Translations under genes and position numbers: made by a program
From: Sideroxydans sp.
Lineage (GTDB): Bacteria; Pseudomonadota; Gammaproteobacteria; Burkholderiales; Gallionellaceae
Assembly: GCA_016124455.1 (NCBI GenBank)
Contig: WGNQ01000006.1
Span: 48,490-112,489, forward strand
Direction: 5' to 3'
Length of the DNA: 64,000 nt
In this document: positions 18,245 through 28,435 of the stretch, one piece after another
How positions within the stretch are numbered: position 1 is the stretch's first letter
How the letters are laid out: every line of letters begins with the position of its first letter
Notes under the pieces: generated by a model
Database searches by the model: none
What the model was told of the DNA's origin: nothing
What the model saw: only the letters and a program-made list of their open reading frames with translations

Positions 18245-18931
18245 ATGAGCGCGAAAATTTTGCTGGTGGAAGACGAGCCTGCGATTCAGGAATTGCTGGC
18301 TTTCAATGTGGTGCAATGCGGTTTCCAGGCCATTCAGGCGAGCGATGCCAACAGCGCGCTGGCGCATATCAGCCGCGAATTGCCGGACATGATCCTGCTC
18401 GACTGGATGCTGCCCGGTACCAGCGGCATTGAGTTGGCGCGTCGCCTGCGTGCCGACCAGCGCACGCGCAATATTCCGATCATCATGCTGACCGCGCGTA
18501 CTGACGAGCGCGACAAGGTGCTGGGGCTGGAATCCGGTGCCGATGATTACATCACCAAGCCATTCTCGCCGCGCGAACTGATGGCGCGCATCCGTGCAGT
18601 ATTGCGTCGCCGCGCACCGGAGATGAGCGATGAAACGGTCAGCGTGGATGAGCTTGAGCTATCGCCCAGCACGCATCGTGTTATTGCCAAGGGCGAACAG
18701 GTGGAACTGGGGCCGACCGAGTTTCGCCTGCTGCATTTCTTCATGACGCATCCCGAGCGTGTCTACAGCCGCTCACAACTGCTCGATCAGGTATGGGGTG
18801 ACCACGTGTTCGTCGAGGAGCGTACGGTGGACGTGCATATCCGCCGCCTGCGCCAGGTGCTGGAACCATCCGGGCTGGACGGGCTGGTGCAAACCGTGCG
18901 CGGCAGCGGTTACCGGTTCTCGCGCAATTGA
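18245..18931 (+). CDS. phoB: Phosphate regulon response regulator
   Basis: A 228-residue OmpR-type regulator. The receiver domain has acidic residues near the N-terminus (VEDEP), phospho-acceptor Asp53 (LLDWMLPG) and Lys in [14 protein letters not shown]. The winged-helix domain carries [27 protein letters not shown] and [12 protein letters not shown], as in PhoB. The ATG at 18245 follows GGAGATTGGGT and gives the normal length. The Pho box upstream and phoR downstream fix the assignment. Confidence 0.96.
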   Translation: MSAKILLVEDEPAIQELLAFNVVQCGFQAIQASDANSALAHISRELPDMILLDWMLPGTSGIELARRLRADQRTRNIPIIMLTARTDERDKVLGLESGADDYITKPFSPRELMARIRAVLRRRAPEMSDETVSVDELELSPSTHRVIAKGEQVELGPTEFRLLHFFMTHPERVYSRSQLLDQVWGDHVFVEERTVDVHIRRLRQVLEPSGLDGLVQTVRGSGYRFSRN

Positions 18932-19009
18932 ATTCCAAGTTGTTCGCTCCGGTTGTTCGCCGGGGTAGACGCCGTATAATGCTCGGCATGCCTTGCTGAG
19001 GGAGATACC

Positions 19010-20326
19010 GTGTCAGCTTTCTGGTGGCGAGCGCTTGTTCCTCCGTTCTTTATTGCGCTGATTGCCTTGCTGTTGTGGGGGGTGTCCGGGCCATTGCCTG
19101 CGGCAATCTTTCTCGCGCTGGGATTCCTGGCGCGGGTCATCCTGCATTTACGGCGGCTGGCGGCCCTCGATAGCTGGCTGGACGACCCGGCGACACGTTC
19201 GGTGCCGGAGGGGTCCGGCGTGTGGGGCGAAGTATTCGTGCGACTGAACCGCATGGTGCGCCAGCAGCGCAAGGAGCGCGAACAGCGTATTGCCGCGCTG
19301 CACGATATGGAACAGGCGACCTCGGCATTGCCCGAAGGTGTGGTCATTCTCGGCGATGCCGACCGTATCGAATGGTGCAACCCGCTCGCTGAGCTCCATT
19401 TCGGGCTGGATGCCAAGCGTGACACCGGCCAGCAGATTACCTACCTGGCACGCCAGCCGGAGTTCGTGCAGTACCTCAACATGCATCATTTCAGCGAGCC
19501 GCTGATACTGCGCGGTACGCGCCAGGAGGATCTGGTGCTGTCGGTCAAGCTGATCTCCTATGGTGACAACAAGAAACTGCTGATCAGCCGCGATATCACC
19601 CATATGGAACGCATCGAAACCATGCGTCGCGATTTTGTGGCGAATGTGTCGCACGAGTTGCGTACACCGCTGACCGTGGTAAATGGTTTTGTCGAGACGC
19701 TGAACGACATGCCCAGCCTGGAAAATGATATGGCACGCCGTGCATTGCAGTTGATGGCGGAGCAGACCTATCGCATGGATCATCTGGTGAACGATCTGCT
19801 GACCCTGTCCAGGCTCGAAAATTCTTTCAATACCCTGCAGGAAGATACCGTTGATGTGTGTGGCATGCTGCGTTCGTTGCAGCGCGAGGGGGAGTCGCTG
19901 AGCGGGGGACGGCATAACATCCGGCTGGAACTGGAGAGCGACAGCAGTCTGTGCGGCAATGCCGATGAATTGCGTAGCGCGTTCGCCAACCTGGTTACCA
20001 ATGCCGTGCGTTATACGCCGCCTGGCGGCGAGATCGTGATGCGCTGGCAGGAGCTGGACGGGCAGCCGGTGTTCAGCGTGCAGGATAGCGGTATCGGCAT
20101 CGCGCCCCAGCATATCCCGCGCCTGACGGAACGTTTCTACCGCGTTGACCGCAGCCGTTCACGCGAAACCGGCGGTACCGGCCTCGGGCTGGCTATCGTC
20201 AAGCATGTGGTCAACCGGCATCAGGCGCGACTGGAGGTTACCAGCGAAGAAGGTCGCGGCAGTACATTCAGCATCGTCTTTCCGGACAAGCGGCGCTGCC
20301 CGCTGGCGCAGGAGCAGGTAGCCTAA
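19010..20326 (+). CDS. phoR: Phosphate regulon sensor histidine kinase
   Basis: A 438-residue membrane kinase. Two N-terminal hydrophobic helices (about residues 7-45) are followed by a PAS domain, then the H-box RDFVANVSHELRTPL, N-box LVTNAVRYTPPGG, and G-boxes DSGIGIAPQHIPRLTERFYR and GGTGLGLAIVKHV. It phosphorylates PhoB under phosphate limitation. The start is a GTG with GGGAGA upstream, 78 bp after phoB. The 3' end overlaps the convergent gene on the minus strand by 4 bp. Confidence 0.95.
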   Translation: MSAFWWRALVPPFFIALIALLLWGVSGPLPAAIFLALGFLARVILHLRRLAALDSWLDDPATRSVPEGSGVWGEVFVRLNRMVRQQRKEREQRIAALHDMEQATSALPEGVVILGDADRIEWCNPLAELHFGLDAKRDTGQQITYLARQPEFVQYLNMHHFSEPLILRGTRQEDLVLSVKLISYGDNKKLLISRDITHMERIETMRRDFVANVSHELRTPLTVVNGFVETLNDMPSLENDMARRALQLMAEQTYRMDHLVNDLLTLSRLENSFNTLQEDTVDVCGMLRSLQREGESLSGGRHNIRLELESDSSLCGNADELRSAFANLVTNAVRYTPPGGEIVMRWQELDGQPVFSVQDSGIGIAPQHIPRLTERFYRVDRSRSRETGGTGLGLAIVKHVVNRHQARLEVTSEEGRGSTFSIVFPDKRRCPLAQEQVA

Positions 20327-21954
20327 GCCTTGGCGTCAGTAAAGCTGATGCGTTCGTAGTCCAGCCCCTGCGCGACGCTGATTCCCATGGTGACGCTCTT
20401 TTTCTCGCCGCCACTGAAAGTAATTTCAAGCTTGTGTCCCGCCTGGAACAGATTGCGCGGGATGACCAGACTGGCCGGAATTCTCAGTTCGGGCATGGCA
20501 GGCAGCAGCAGTGCTGCGGCGCTGCCCCCCGAGGCGGGATTGATGCCGGTCGTTTTTACCGCAATCGCCTGCGGCATGCCGGGCAGGTAATGGATGCCGG
20601 CCTGTAGTTGCCCGCTGCACGTGACGGTCAGCCAGGTAATGACGCCGAGCATGCAGGCTGCAGCCTCTTCGTTGCTGCGGATGGCGATGATCTGTTTCGG
20701 GTTGAGTCGCATCCCGTCGGTTTCATGTCGCAGCATTCTGGCGCCGAGTACGCTTTCGTCCTCGACCAGCCAGCCTTCCCGGATGTAGCCCAGCGTTGCC
20801 AGGTCATGGCGGTTGGTGTCGGACAGCACGCGGCCGAAGGTGGCAATCTGGTTGCGCGCCTCGTCGCTGATGCTGCTGCCCTTGCTTTTCGCCCGGAACG
20901 GTTTGTTTGCCACATGTGCATAGATGGCTTCGAGCCCGTAACACATCTGCACTTCCTGCGTTGTGTTGTGCCGTTCCGCCATGCGCTGCGGGTGGTCTTC
21001 GCACCAGTGCTGGTGCAGGTACTTGAGGAATTCGGCACAGTCGGCGGCATTGATGCTACTGCCCAGTTCCAGTTGCTGCGGCGATTGTCCCTGTTGCAGC
21101 AGAATGGTCTTGACGCGCAGCAGCTTGCTCATCGGCACCATTGCCAGATAGCGCAGGTTGCCGCTTTGCTGCTTGACCTGGTGCAGCGGTTGCAGCCCCA
21201 GGGTGCTGTCGAGATCCAGTGCCAGCGGTGGCGAATCGCCCTTGCTCTTGGTGTAACGCTGCTCCAGCGTGAGCGTAGCACCCCACTGCGACAGCCAGCG
21301 TTCGAGCAGTTGCAGCTGGCCGCGCGACAGTTCTGCCGGGTGGGCGTGGGAGATCAGCAGTATCTTGATGTAGACGGTGCGGCAGGAAGATTTCAGCTCA
21401 TGCGCGCTCAGTTCGTCCTCGACTTCCGTCAGCTGCAGATTCTGCTCTTCGGCGAAAAGGTACAGCGCATGGAGCTGTTGCCACAGCTGGCCGTCGATTT
21501 CGTAGCCGGCGCGCAGCTGCTCGAGAATCTGCTGGCCGCTGTAGCCGAGACAGCGGTGACACAGCAGCGCACCGTATGCGGCGAGTTGCTGGTCGCCCGC
21601 AATATAGGCCTGCAGGCAGCGCTGGTAGCCGGTGACCATGCCTTGCCACAGCCCGCTGATGGCCGTGAGTACGGCCAGTTCGCCATCGCTTAGCGGGAGC
21701 GCCTTGGCCAGCAGCTTTTTGGCGTAATCCGTTTGCACATGGCTCACGGTCTCGCGCAGGAGTTCCAGCGTGTGCAGGCGTTCCAGCCCGCGCATCGGAT
21801 AGCGGTTGAGTTCGTCCAGCTGCTTGTGTAATTTGGCTTGCGCCTGCTGCAGGTTGGTGAGTTGCAGCTGTCCCAGCCATGCCTTGCAGGCGGCAGCATC
21901 CTTGAACGCTGGTGCAGCGCGGTCATCGGTGGGTTCTAGCGGCAGGGTCAGCAT
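20323..21954 (-). CDS. Unknown protein, possibly a betaproteobacterial FimW/c-di-GMP-effector-like protein
   Basis: A soluble protein of about 543 residues. The N-terminus LTLPLEPTDDRAAPAFKDAAACKAWL is followed by a helix-rich, Gln/Leu-rich region (about residues 30-240). The C-terminal third contains EEAAACMLGVITWLTVTCSGQLQAGIHYLPGMPQAIAV and ends in beta-rich sequence. I recall similar proteins annotated as PilZ-like or FimW-like, but no RxxxR/DxSxxG motif is evident, so the call is weak. It may instead start at ATG 21996. Neither start has a clear ribosome-binding site; a TATACT element between them suggests a short or absent leader. Confidence 0.6.
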   Translation of the reverse strand: MLTLPLEPTDDRAAPAFKDAAACKAWLGQLQLTNLQQAQAKLHKQLDELNRYPMRGLERLHTLELLRETVSHVQTDYAKKLLAKALPLSDGELAVLTAISGLWQGMVTGYQRCLQAYIAGDQQLAAYGALLCHRCLGYSGQQILEQLRAGYEIDGQLWQQLHALYLFAEEQNLQLTEVEDELSAHELKSSCRTVYIKILLISHAHPAELSRGQLQLLERWLSQWGATLTLEQRYTKSKGDSPPLALDLDSTLGLQPLHQVKQQSGNLRYLAMVPMSKLLRVKTILLQQGQSPQQLELGSSINAADCAEFLKYLHQHWCEDHPQRMAERHNTTQEVQMCYGLEAIYAHVANKPFRAKSKGSSISDEARNQIATFGRVLSDTNRHDLATLGYIREGWLVEDESVLGARMLRHETDGMRLNPKQIIAIRSNEEAAACMLGVITWLTVTCSGQLQAGIHYLPGMPQAIAVKTTGINPASGGSAAALLLPAMPELRIPASLVIPRNLFQAGHKLEITFSGGEKKSVTMGISVAQGLDYERISFTDAKA

Positions 21955-22087
21955 GTCAGTGGCAGTATATAGGCAGCGCAGGTTAAACGCTTGCATGGCT
22001 GCGATGGTTTACACGCAGCATGGGGCACCGGTGTGCGCCAATGCCGTCTTGTCTCCAGCCAGTAAGCGGGTTTACGTGACATGGTTG

Positions 22088-25000
22088 CTATAGTAATACT
22101 CTTTCGATGCCTCCGTTATTGACCTGGGTGACGTAAGCGGACATCCAGTCTTCGCCCAGCAGGAGTCTGGCCATTTCCACCACGATGTAATCGGCACTGG
22201 TGCCGGCATCGTCATTGTAGCGGGCGAGCCCCTGCAGGCAGGACGGGCAGGAAGTGAGTATCTTGAGTTCTCCTTCGAAACCATCGTTGCGCAATGCATC
22301 GGCACCCTGACGGATTTCCTCCTCTTTGCGGAACCGTATCTGGGTCGATACGTCGGGACGGGTCGCCGCCAGCGTGCCAGACTCGCCGCAGCAGCGGTCG
22401 CTCAACGGTACCGGCGCACCGACCAGCTGGTTGACCACTTTCAGCGGCTGGTAAGTCTTCATCGGGGTGTGGCACGGGTCGTGGTACATGTAGCGGGTGC
22501 CACTCACACCGTCCAGTCTGACCCCTTTCTCGAGCAGGTATTCGTGGATGTCGAGCAGCCGGCAGCCGGGGAAAATCTTGTCGAACTGATATTGCAACAA
22601 CTGGTCCATGCAGGTGCCGCATGATACCACCACGGTCTTGATGTCGAGATAGTTCAGCGTATTTGCCACGCGATGGAACAGTACGCGGTTCTGGGTGGTG
22701 ATCGCTTCGCCGCGGTCGGCCTGCCCGGACGAGGTTTGCGGATAGCCGCAGCACAGATAGCCCGGTGGTAGTACGGTGATGGCGCCGGTTTCATACAGCA
22801 TGGCCTGCGTCGCCAGGCCGACCTGGCCAAACAGCCGTTCCGAGCCGCAGCCGGGGAAGTAGAACACCGCTTCGGAATCCTCGTTCACTTTTCGCGGGTT
22901 GCGGATCACCGGCACGATGCTGTCGTCCTCGATGTCGAGCAATGCGCGTGATGTTCTTTTCGGCAGATTGCCCGGCATCGGCTTGTTGATGAAATGGATT
23001 ACCTGCGCTTTTAGCGACGGGCTTCCCAGGGTAGCGGGCGGATGTGCCGTCTGCGCGCGTGCCAGCCCGAGGCGTCGGGCAAACTGGTAGCCGAAGCGTT
23101 GCGCGCGGTAGCCCCATTCGATCATTACCTTGCGCACGAGCTTGATGGTGGTGGGATCGGTGGCATTGAGGAACAGCATGGCCGCCGTTGTGCCCAGGCT
23201 GAATTTCTTTTTGCCCTGCTTGCGCAGGAAATTGCGCATGGCAATCGATACGTCACCGAAGTCGATGTCGACCGGGCACGGGTTTTCGCACTTGTGGCAT
23301 ACCGTACAGTGGTCGGCAACATCGCTGAATTCGTCGAAGTGCGCGATGGAAATCCCGCGCCGTGTCTGCTCTTCGTACAGGAATGCCTCAATCAGCAGCG
23401 AGGTGCCGAGGATCTTGTTGCGCGGCGAGTACAGCAGGTTGGCGCGCGGGATATGGGTGTTGCACACCGGCTTGCATTTGCCGCAGCGCAGGCAGTCCTT
23501 GATCGAGTCGGAAATTTCGGACAGCTCGCTTTGCTCCAGGATCAGGCTTTCCAGTTCCATCAGGTTGAAGCTGGGCGTATAGGCACGTTCCAGGTTTGAG
23601 CCGGCGAGCAGTTTGCCGCGGTTGAAACGGCCGTCGGGGTCGACACGCTGCTTGTAGGCGGTGAACTCGGCCAGTTCCTGCGGTTCGAGGAAGTCGAACT
23701 TGGTAATGCCGATGCCGTGCTCGCCGGAAATAACGCCGCCCAGGTCTTTCGCCAGCTGCATGATGCGGTCTACCGCGCCATTGGCCTGCTGCAGCATGGC
23801 GTAGTCGTCGGAATTGACCGGGATATTGGTGTGTACGTTGCCGTCACCGGCATGCATGTGCAATGCCACGAATACGCGACTCTTCAGTACGCGCGCATGA
23901 GTCGAGTCGCATTGCTCGAGGATGGTCTGGTAGGTGCGCCCGCTGAACAGCTGGCGCAGCGGCTCGCGCACTTCGAGTTTCCATGAGGCGCGCAGCAGGT
24001 GGCGCTGCACGGCATCGAATACGGTGCGCGCATCCTGTGTGTCGACCGGCGCGAACGGGCAGCTGCCGAGCGGGGCATCGAGATTGCCCTGCAGCCATTG
24101 CCAGCGGTCACGTACCTGCGCCAGCAGCTCGCGCGCTTGCTGCGGCCGGTTGCCGAGCAACTCGCTGTCGCCCAGGTGTTCGTCATCCTGGTAATACAGC
24201 GGCAGGTCGCCGCTGAAGAATTCAGCCAGCCCGTCCAGCAGTTCCAGCTTGTTGTGCAGCGACAGTTCAATGTTGATGCGTTCGATGCCGTCGCAATAAT
24301 CGCCCATGCGCGGCAACGGGATCACCACGTCTTCGTTGATCTTGAACGCATTGGTATGCTTGGCGATGGCCGCAGTACGTGCGCGGTCGAGCCAGAATTT
24401 CTTGCGCGCGTCGGCGGCGACTGCGATGAAGCCTTCGCCGTGGCGCAGGTTGGCAAGACGCACGATTTCCGAGGCGGCTTCGCCTGCGGCTCGCTCATCG
24501 TCGCTGACCACGTCGGCGATCAATACCATCTTCGGGCGGGTGTTGCGCCGGGCCTTGGTTGCGTAGCCGACCGCCTTCAGGTAGCGCTCGTCCAGATGTT
24601 CGAGGCCGGCGAGTTCGACCAGCGGATGGGCATCGAGATAATCCTTGATCTCCACGATGGCAGGCACTGCTTCGCGCACCTGGCCGAAAAATTCCAGACA
24701 CACCGTGCGGGTATGGGCATGGGCGCGGTGCAGGATGAAGCGTGCCGAGGTGATGATGCCGTCGCAGCCTTCCTTCTGGATGCCGGGCAGGCCGGACAGG
24801 AATTTGTCGGTGACGTCCTTGCCCAGCCCGGTCTTGCGGAATTTGTTGCCGGGAATTTCGAGTATTTCCGGTGTGCCGTGCGGTTTCCTGCCATTGGCAT
24901 CGAAGCGGCTGATACGGAAGCGCGCCACGTCCACGTCATGGATCTTGCCAAGGTTGTGGTCCAGACGTTCCACCTCTATCCACAGGCCGTCCGGGGTAAC

Positions 25001-25900
25001 CATGCGCCACGAGGCCAGGTTGTCCAGTGCAGTGCCCCATAGCACCGCCTTCTTGCCACCTGCGTTCATCGACACGTTGCCGCCGATACAGGAGGCGTCG
25101 GCAGAGGTCGGGTCGACCGCAAACACAAGGTTGGCGGCTTCCGCGGCTTCCATCACACGTCGCGTTACCACGCCGGCACCGCAGTGGATGGTGGGGGTCG
25201 GCTGGTCCAGGCCCGGCAGCTGGAGCAGCTCGACCCCGGATTGCGCGTCGAGCTTCTCGGTATTGATGACGGCAGAGAATTTGTCCAGCGGCACCGCGCC
25301 GCCGGTATAGCCGGTGCCGCCGCCCCGCGGAATGATGGTGAGGCCGAGTTCGACGCAGTCGCGCACCAGCAGTGCGATTTCATGCTCGGTATCCGGCGTC
25401 AGTACCAGGAAGGGATATTCCACGCGCCAGTCGGTTGCGTCGGTGACGTGCGATACGCGCGCCAGCCCGTCAAAGGCGATGTTGTCGCGACGGGTATGGC
25501 GCGACAGTACACGCAAGGCACGGCGACGCAGTTGCTGCATGGCTTCGCAGTCGGCGGCGAAATCGTCCACTGCGCGGTGTGCGAGCGCCAGCAGCCGGCG
25601 TACCGGTTCGTTGTCCTGGCGGCGTTCTTCAATTGCGTTCAGGCGGTGGCGCAGCGCGCTGATCAGCGCCCGGCGGCGGCCGTTGTTGGCGAGCAGGTCG
25701 TCCTGCAGGTAGGGGTTGCGCTGCACTACCCAGATGTCGCCCAGCACTTCGTACAGCATGCGCGCGGAGCGTCCGGTGCGCCGTTCCGTACGCAGGCCGT
25801 TGATGATGTCCCACCCCTCGTGGCCGAGGATGCGAATGACGATTTCGCGGTCAGACAGCGAAGTGTAGTTGTAGGGAATCTCGCGCAGTCGGGCAGTCAT
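22088..25900 (-). CDS. Giant FAD/FMN- and Fe-S-binding oxidoreductase (D-lactate/glycolate dehydrogenase-like, DUF3683)
   Basis: A 1270-residue fusion. An N-terminal region (about 1-150, DUF3683-like) precedes a PCMH-type FAD-binding domain with [13 protein letters not shown] near residue 188 and an FAD-oxidase C domain to about residue 780. Two 4Fe-4S motifs follow ([11 protein letters not shown] near 802 and [12 protein letters not shown] near 865). Two CCG domains close the protein ([12 protein letters not shown] near 1015, [10 protein letters not shown] near 1140, and [10 protein letters not shown]). This architecture matches GlcD/Dld plus GlpC/LutA in one chain. It probably oxidises a 2-hydroxyacid and passes electrons to quinone or another carrier; the substrate is unknown. 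Confidence 0.9.
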   Translation of the reverse strand: MTARLREIPYNYTSLSDREIVIRILGHEGWDIINGLRTERRTGRSARMLYEVLGDIWVVQRNPYLQDDLLANNGRRRALISALRHRLNAIEERRQDNEPVRRLLALAHRAVDDFAADCEAMQQLRRRALRVLSRHTRRDNIAFDGLARVSHVTDATDWRVEYPFLVLTPDTEHEIALLVRDCVELGLTIIPRGGGTGYTGGAVPLDKFSAVINTEKLDAQSGVELLQLPGLDQPTPTIHCGAGVVTRRVMEAAEAANLVFAVDPTSADASCIGGNVSMNAGGKKAVLWGTALDNLASWRMVTPDGLWIEVERLDHNLGKIHDVDVARFRISRFDANGRKPHGTPEILEIPGNKFRKTGLGKDVTDKFLSGLPGIQKEGCDGIITSARFILHRAHAHTRTVCLEFFGQVREAVPAIVEIKDYLDAHPLVELAGLEHLDERYLKAVGYATKARRNTRPKMVLIADVVSDDERAAGEAASEIVRLANLRHGEGFIAVAADARKKFWLDRARTAAIAKHTNAFKINEDVVIPLPRMGDYCDGIERINIELSLHNKLELLDGLAEFFSGDLPLYYQDDEHLGDSELLGNRPQQARELLAQVRDRWQWLQGNLDAPLGSCPFAPVDTQDARTVFDAVQRHLLRASWKLEVREPLRQLFSGRTYQTILEQCDSTHARVLKSRVFVALHMHAGDGNVHTNIPVNSDDYAMLQQANGAVDRIMQLAKDLGGVISGEHGIGITKFDFLEPQELAEFTAYKQRVDPDGRFNRGKLLAGSNLERAYTPSFNLMELESLILEQSELSEISDSIKDCLRCGKCKPVCNTHIPRANLLYSPRNKILGTSLLIEAFLYEEQTRRGISIAHFDEFSDVADHCTVCHKCENPCPVDIDFGDVSIAMRNFLRKQGKKKFSLGTTAAMLFLNATDPTTIKLVRKVMIEWGYRAQRFGYQFARRLGLARAQTAHPPATLGSPSLKAQVIHFINKPMPGNLPKRTSRALLDIEDDSIVPVIRNPRKVNEDSEAVFYFPGCGSERLFGQVGLATQAMLYETGAITVLPPGYLCCGYPQTSSGQADRGEAITTQNRVLFHRVANTLNYLDIKTVVVSCGTCMDQLLQYQFDKIFPGCRLLDIHEYLLEKGVRLDGVSGTRYMYHDPCHTPMKTYQPLKVVNQLVGAPVPLSDRCCGESGTLAATRPDVSTQIRFRKEEEIRQGADALRNDGFEGELKILTSCPSCLQGLARYNDDAGTSADYIVVEMARLLLGEDWMSAYVTQVNNGGIERVLL

Positions 25901-26037
25901 GTTTCTAGCTAGTGCAGCAAAGCGCGCATTTTACCGTAATGCGGCGCAACACTCATCCTTTAACTCTAAAAGGGGGCAGGTATATTCCGGCAAGTGGCGA
26001 CGAGACAAATTGCCGTGCCGGGATTAATCTACCGCTT

Positions 26038-26604
26038 ATGACGAACAGGCAGGAAGATAAAAGTGCACGCGTATTTTTCGCGTTGTGGCCCGGCAAGGCC
26101 CAGCAAACCGCCTTGGCCGCATGGCAGCCGCCACTGAAGAAACTGTGTGGCGGCAAGGCGATGCGCGCCGAAACCCTGCATACCACGCTGGTATTCCTCG
26201 GCAATGTGGCGCAGCATCGTCTGGAAGCACTCAAGCTCGCGGCTCAGGAAGTCAGCGGGGCGCCATTCGAGCTGTGCCTGGATGAGGTGCGTTACTGGGG
26301 GCATAACCACATTGCATACGCTGCGCCAGCCGGGGTGCCGGCGCAGCTGGCGCGGCTGGTACAGCAACTGGAGCAGCGCTTGCACCAGCACCGGTTTCGT
26401 TTCGACCCGCGCAGCTATAAGCCGCACCTCACGTTATTGCGTCATGCCAAGTGGGACGATACCCCGTTACCGGCGCCCCCTGCGGTGGCATGGCCGGTAC
26501 ATGAGTTCGTGCTGGCGCAGTCGCTGCGCGATGAACGGGGCGCGTATTACCGCATGCTGGCGTACTTTCCTCTGGTGGATGTGAAGGCGAACGGCTTGCC
26601 ATGA
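26038..26604 (+). CDS. thpR: RNA 2',3'-cyclic phosphodiesterase (2H family)
   Basis: A 188-residue 2H phosphoesterase with both catalytic HxT-type motifs: HTTLVFLG and HLTLLRH. It starts RVFFALWP, typical of the LigT/ThpR group, which opens 2',3'-cyclic phosphates on RNA ends. The ATG at 26038 was chosen because upstream in-frame sequence lacks homology to the family. It is followed 61 bp later by cytochrome b561. Confidence 0.9.
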   Translation: MTNRQEDKSARVFFALWPGKAQQTALAAWQPPLKKLCGGKAMRAETLHTTLVFLGNVAQHRLEALKLAAQEVSGAPFELCLDEVRYWGHNHIAYAAPAGVPAQLARLVQQLEQRLHQHRFRFDPRSYKPHLTLLRHAKWDDTPLPAPPAVAWPVHEFVLAQSLRDERGAYYRMLAYFPLVDVKANGLP

Positions 26605-26665
26605 CGCGAGCTTTCCGCTACTTTGCGCGGCGCGATTCATTACAACCTGCACACGAGGAATTCCC

Positions 26666-27205
26666 ATGTCTTCTGACGTTAAACGCTACCACTCCGCATT
26701 GATCGGCCTGCACTGGTTCCTGGCCCTGGCCATCCTGGGTATGTATGTATTTGGCAGTTTCGTGCTCGATGACATGCATAACGATGCACCGGGCAAGCCC
26801 GCATTGCTGGGCTGGCACCTGATTGTCGGCGTTGCCATCCTGCTGCTGACCGTGCTTCGCCTGGTGGTGCGTGTGCGTACGCCGAGGCCGGCGCCGCTGG
26901 TAACCGGCAAGACGGTTGCCGACAAGCTGGCGGTCGGTATGCAACACCTGATGTATACGCTGACGGTGCTGATCGTGCTGTCCGGCCTGGCGCTGGCATA
27001 TTCGGCGGATTTGTTCTCCATCCTGTTCGGTCACGTCGGCAGCTTGCCCAAGGACTTCGAAGATTATGCCGCGCACGATGTGCACGGCCTGCTGGTCAAC
27101 GCGCTGCTCGTCGTGGTGGCACTGCATGTAGCGGCTGCGCTGCAGCACCAGTTTATCCTGAAGGACGGCATTTTCTCGCGCATGTCCTTCCTGTCCAGGG
27201 ACTGA
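26666..27205 (+). CDS. Cytochrome b561
   Basis: A 179-residue four-helix membrane cytochrome b. It opens RYHSALIGLHWFLALAILGMY (cited in part), giving the first haem His, with further conserved His in GWHLIVG, VGMQHLMYT, AHDVHGLL and ALHVAAALQHQF. Bacterial b561 proteins transfer electrons between quinol and periplasmic acceptors or superoxide. The ATG has an AGGAATTCCC leader. The next gene starts 18 bp downstream and may be cotranscribed. Confidence 0.92.
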   Translation: MSSDVKRYHSALIGLHWFLALAILGMYVFGSFVLDDMHNDAPGKPALLGWHLIVGVAILLLTVLRLVVRVRTPRPAPLVTGKTVADKLAVGMQHLMYTLTVLIVLSGLALAYSADLFSILFGHVGSLPKDFEDYAAHDVHGLLVNALLVVVALHVAAALQHQFILKDGIFSRMSFLSRD

Positions 27206-27223
27206 CGGAGTAGCGCAGACGCC

Positions 27224-27646
27224 ATGCGCCTGTGGTCGTTGCATCCGCGGTATCTGGATGCCAGAGGGCTGGTCGCATTGTGGCGTGAAGCGCTGCTGGC
27301 GCAGAAGGTGCTCGCCGGCCACACCCGCGGTTACCGCAACCATCCGCAGCTGAACCGCTTCAGGCAGCAGGCTGAGCCGCAGGCTGCGATCGCCGCTTAC
27401 CTGAGCGCAGTGCAGCAGGAAGCCGTCCGGCGCGGCTACAACTTTGATGCCGGCAAGATTGCGGCACATGGAAAAGTAGCGCCGATCACGGTCAACGATG
27501 GGCAGCTTGCCTATGAGTTGGCACATCTGCAGGCGAAGCTGGCAGTACGCGACCCGGTTGCCGGGGCCAGGTTGCCGGCCGAGCCCGAGGCGCATCCCCT
27601 GTTCAGGGTGGTTCCCGGCGGAATCGAGGAGTGGGAAGTCGTGTAA
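27224..27646 (+). CDS. Pyrimidine dimer DNA glycosylase/endonuclease V-like protein
   Basis: A 140-residue protein of the T4 endonuclease V (Pyr_excise) family: MRLWSLHPRYLDARGLVALWRE, HTRGYRNHPQLNRF and RGYNFDAGKI match the family in order. T4 enzyme uses Thr2 as catalytic N-terminal residue; here residue 2 is Arg, so the chemistry may differ or the catalytic end may be organised differently. The start is well placed by family and lies 18 bp after the b561 gene. Confidence 0.82.
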   Translation: MRLWSLHPRYLDARGLVALWREALLAQKVLAGHTRGYRNHPQLNRFRQQAEPQAAIAAYLSAVQQEAVRRGYNFDAGKIAAHGKVAPITVNDGQLAYELAHLQAKLAVRDPVAGARLPAEPEAHPLFRVVPGGIEEWEVV

Positions 27647-27661
27647 TCGCGGCTTGCCGCG

Positions 27662-28435
27662 CTATGTTTTTGCGGGCGCCACAATACTGTCGATGCACAG
27701 CGCAGCGGCAGCGAACCCCATGGGCGCGGTGACGGTTACTGCCGAGCCGTAACCGGCACAACTCAGGTTGTTTGCGGCACAAGCCGTATCCCGCTTGGCG
27801 GGCTCGTCGAGATATACGCAGGCCACGCCGAACTTGCCGTTCTTGCGTGGCCTTATGTTGAATTCCCGGCGCAGCCGCTTCCGCACGCGCGACAACAGGG
27901 CTTCGTGGGTAGTGCGCCCAAGGTCGTCCACACGCAACTGGAGCGGATGGCTCTTCCCGCCTGCAGCACCGCATACCGCGAGAAATATTTCGTGCTGCCG
28001 GGCATGGGCGATCAGCGCAGCCTTGGCCCGCGCGTTGTCGCAGGCGTCGATGACGGCATCGAAGGCGCCTGCCGGGATTAATTGCGGCAGATTGTCCTGA
28101 TCGAGGAAATCCTCGATGGTCGATACCCGGCAATCCGGGTTGATGTCGCGTATCCGTTCCTGCAGCGCCAGCACCTTTGCCTTGCCCAGCGTGCTGTCGA
28201 GCGCCTGGATCTGCCGGTTGACGTTGGACAGCGCGACATGGTCGAGGTCGATCAGCGTAATGTTGCCGATCGCGCTGCGCGCGAGTGCTTCGGCTGCCCA
28301 GGAGCCGACACCGCCGACGCCGATCACCGCCACGCGGCTGCGGTGCAGCGCGATCCGCGCGCCATCGCCATACAGGCGCTCAAGTCCGCCGAAGCGGCGT
28401 TCGTGATCGTCATCGAGCGGGTGGTGCGGGTTCAT
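27662..28435 (-). CDS. tcdA: tRNA threonylcarbamoyladenosine dehydratase
   Basis: A 257-residue E1-like ThiF/MoeB-fold enzyme, formerly CsdL/YgdL. It cyclises t6A37 of tRNA to ct6A. The ATP site GVGGVGSWAAEALARSAIG is at about residues 39-57, followed by LIDLDHVALSNVNRQ and VIDACDNARAKAALI. The C-terminus ends MGFAAAALCIDSIV. Overlaps the upstream tatD by 4 bp (ATGA), indicating a two-gene operon. Confidence 0.93.
   Translation of the reverse strand: MNPHHPLDDDHERRFGGLERLYGDGARIALHRSRVAVIGVGGVGSWAAEALARSAIGNITLIDLDHVALSNVNRQIQALDSTLGKAKVLALQERIRDINPDCRVSTIEDFLDQDNLPQLIPAGAFDAVIDACDNARAKAALIAHARQHEIFLAVCGAAGGKSHPLQLRVDDLGRTTHEALLSRVRKRLRREFNIRPRKNGKFGVACVYLDEPAKRDTACAANNLSCAGYGSAVTVTAPMGFAAAALCIDSIVAPAKT

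Noticed and set aside
20608..21693. 361-codon plus-strand frame opposite the 543-residue protein
   Set aside because: Both strands are open, so the choice is less clear here. The minus frame is longer, ends flush with phoR and has normal composition; the plus product is Arg/Ala/Gln-rich and featureless.
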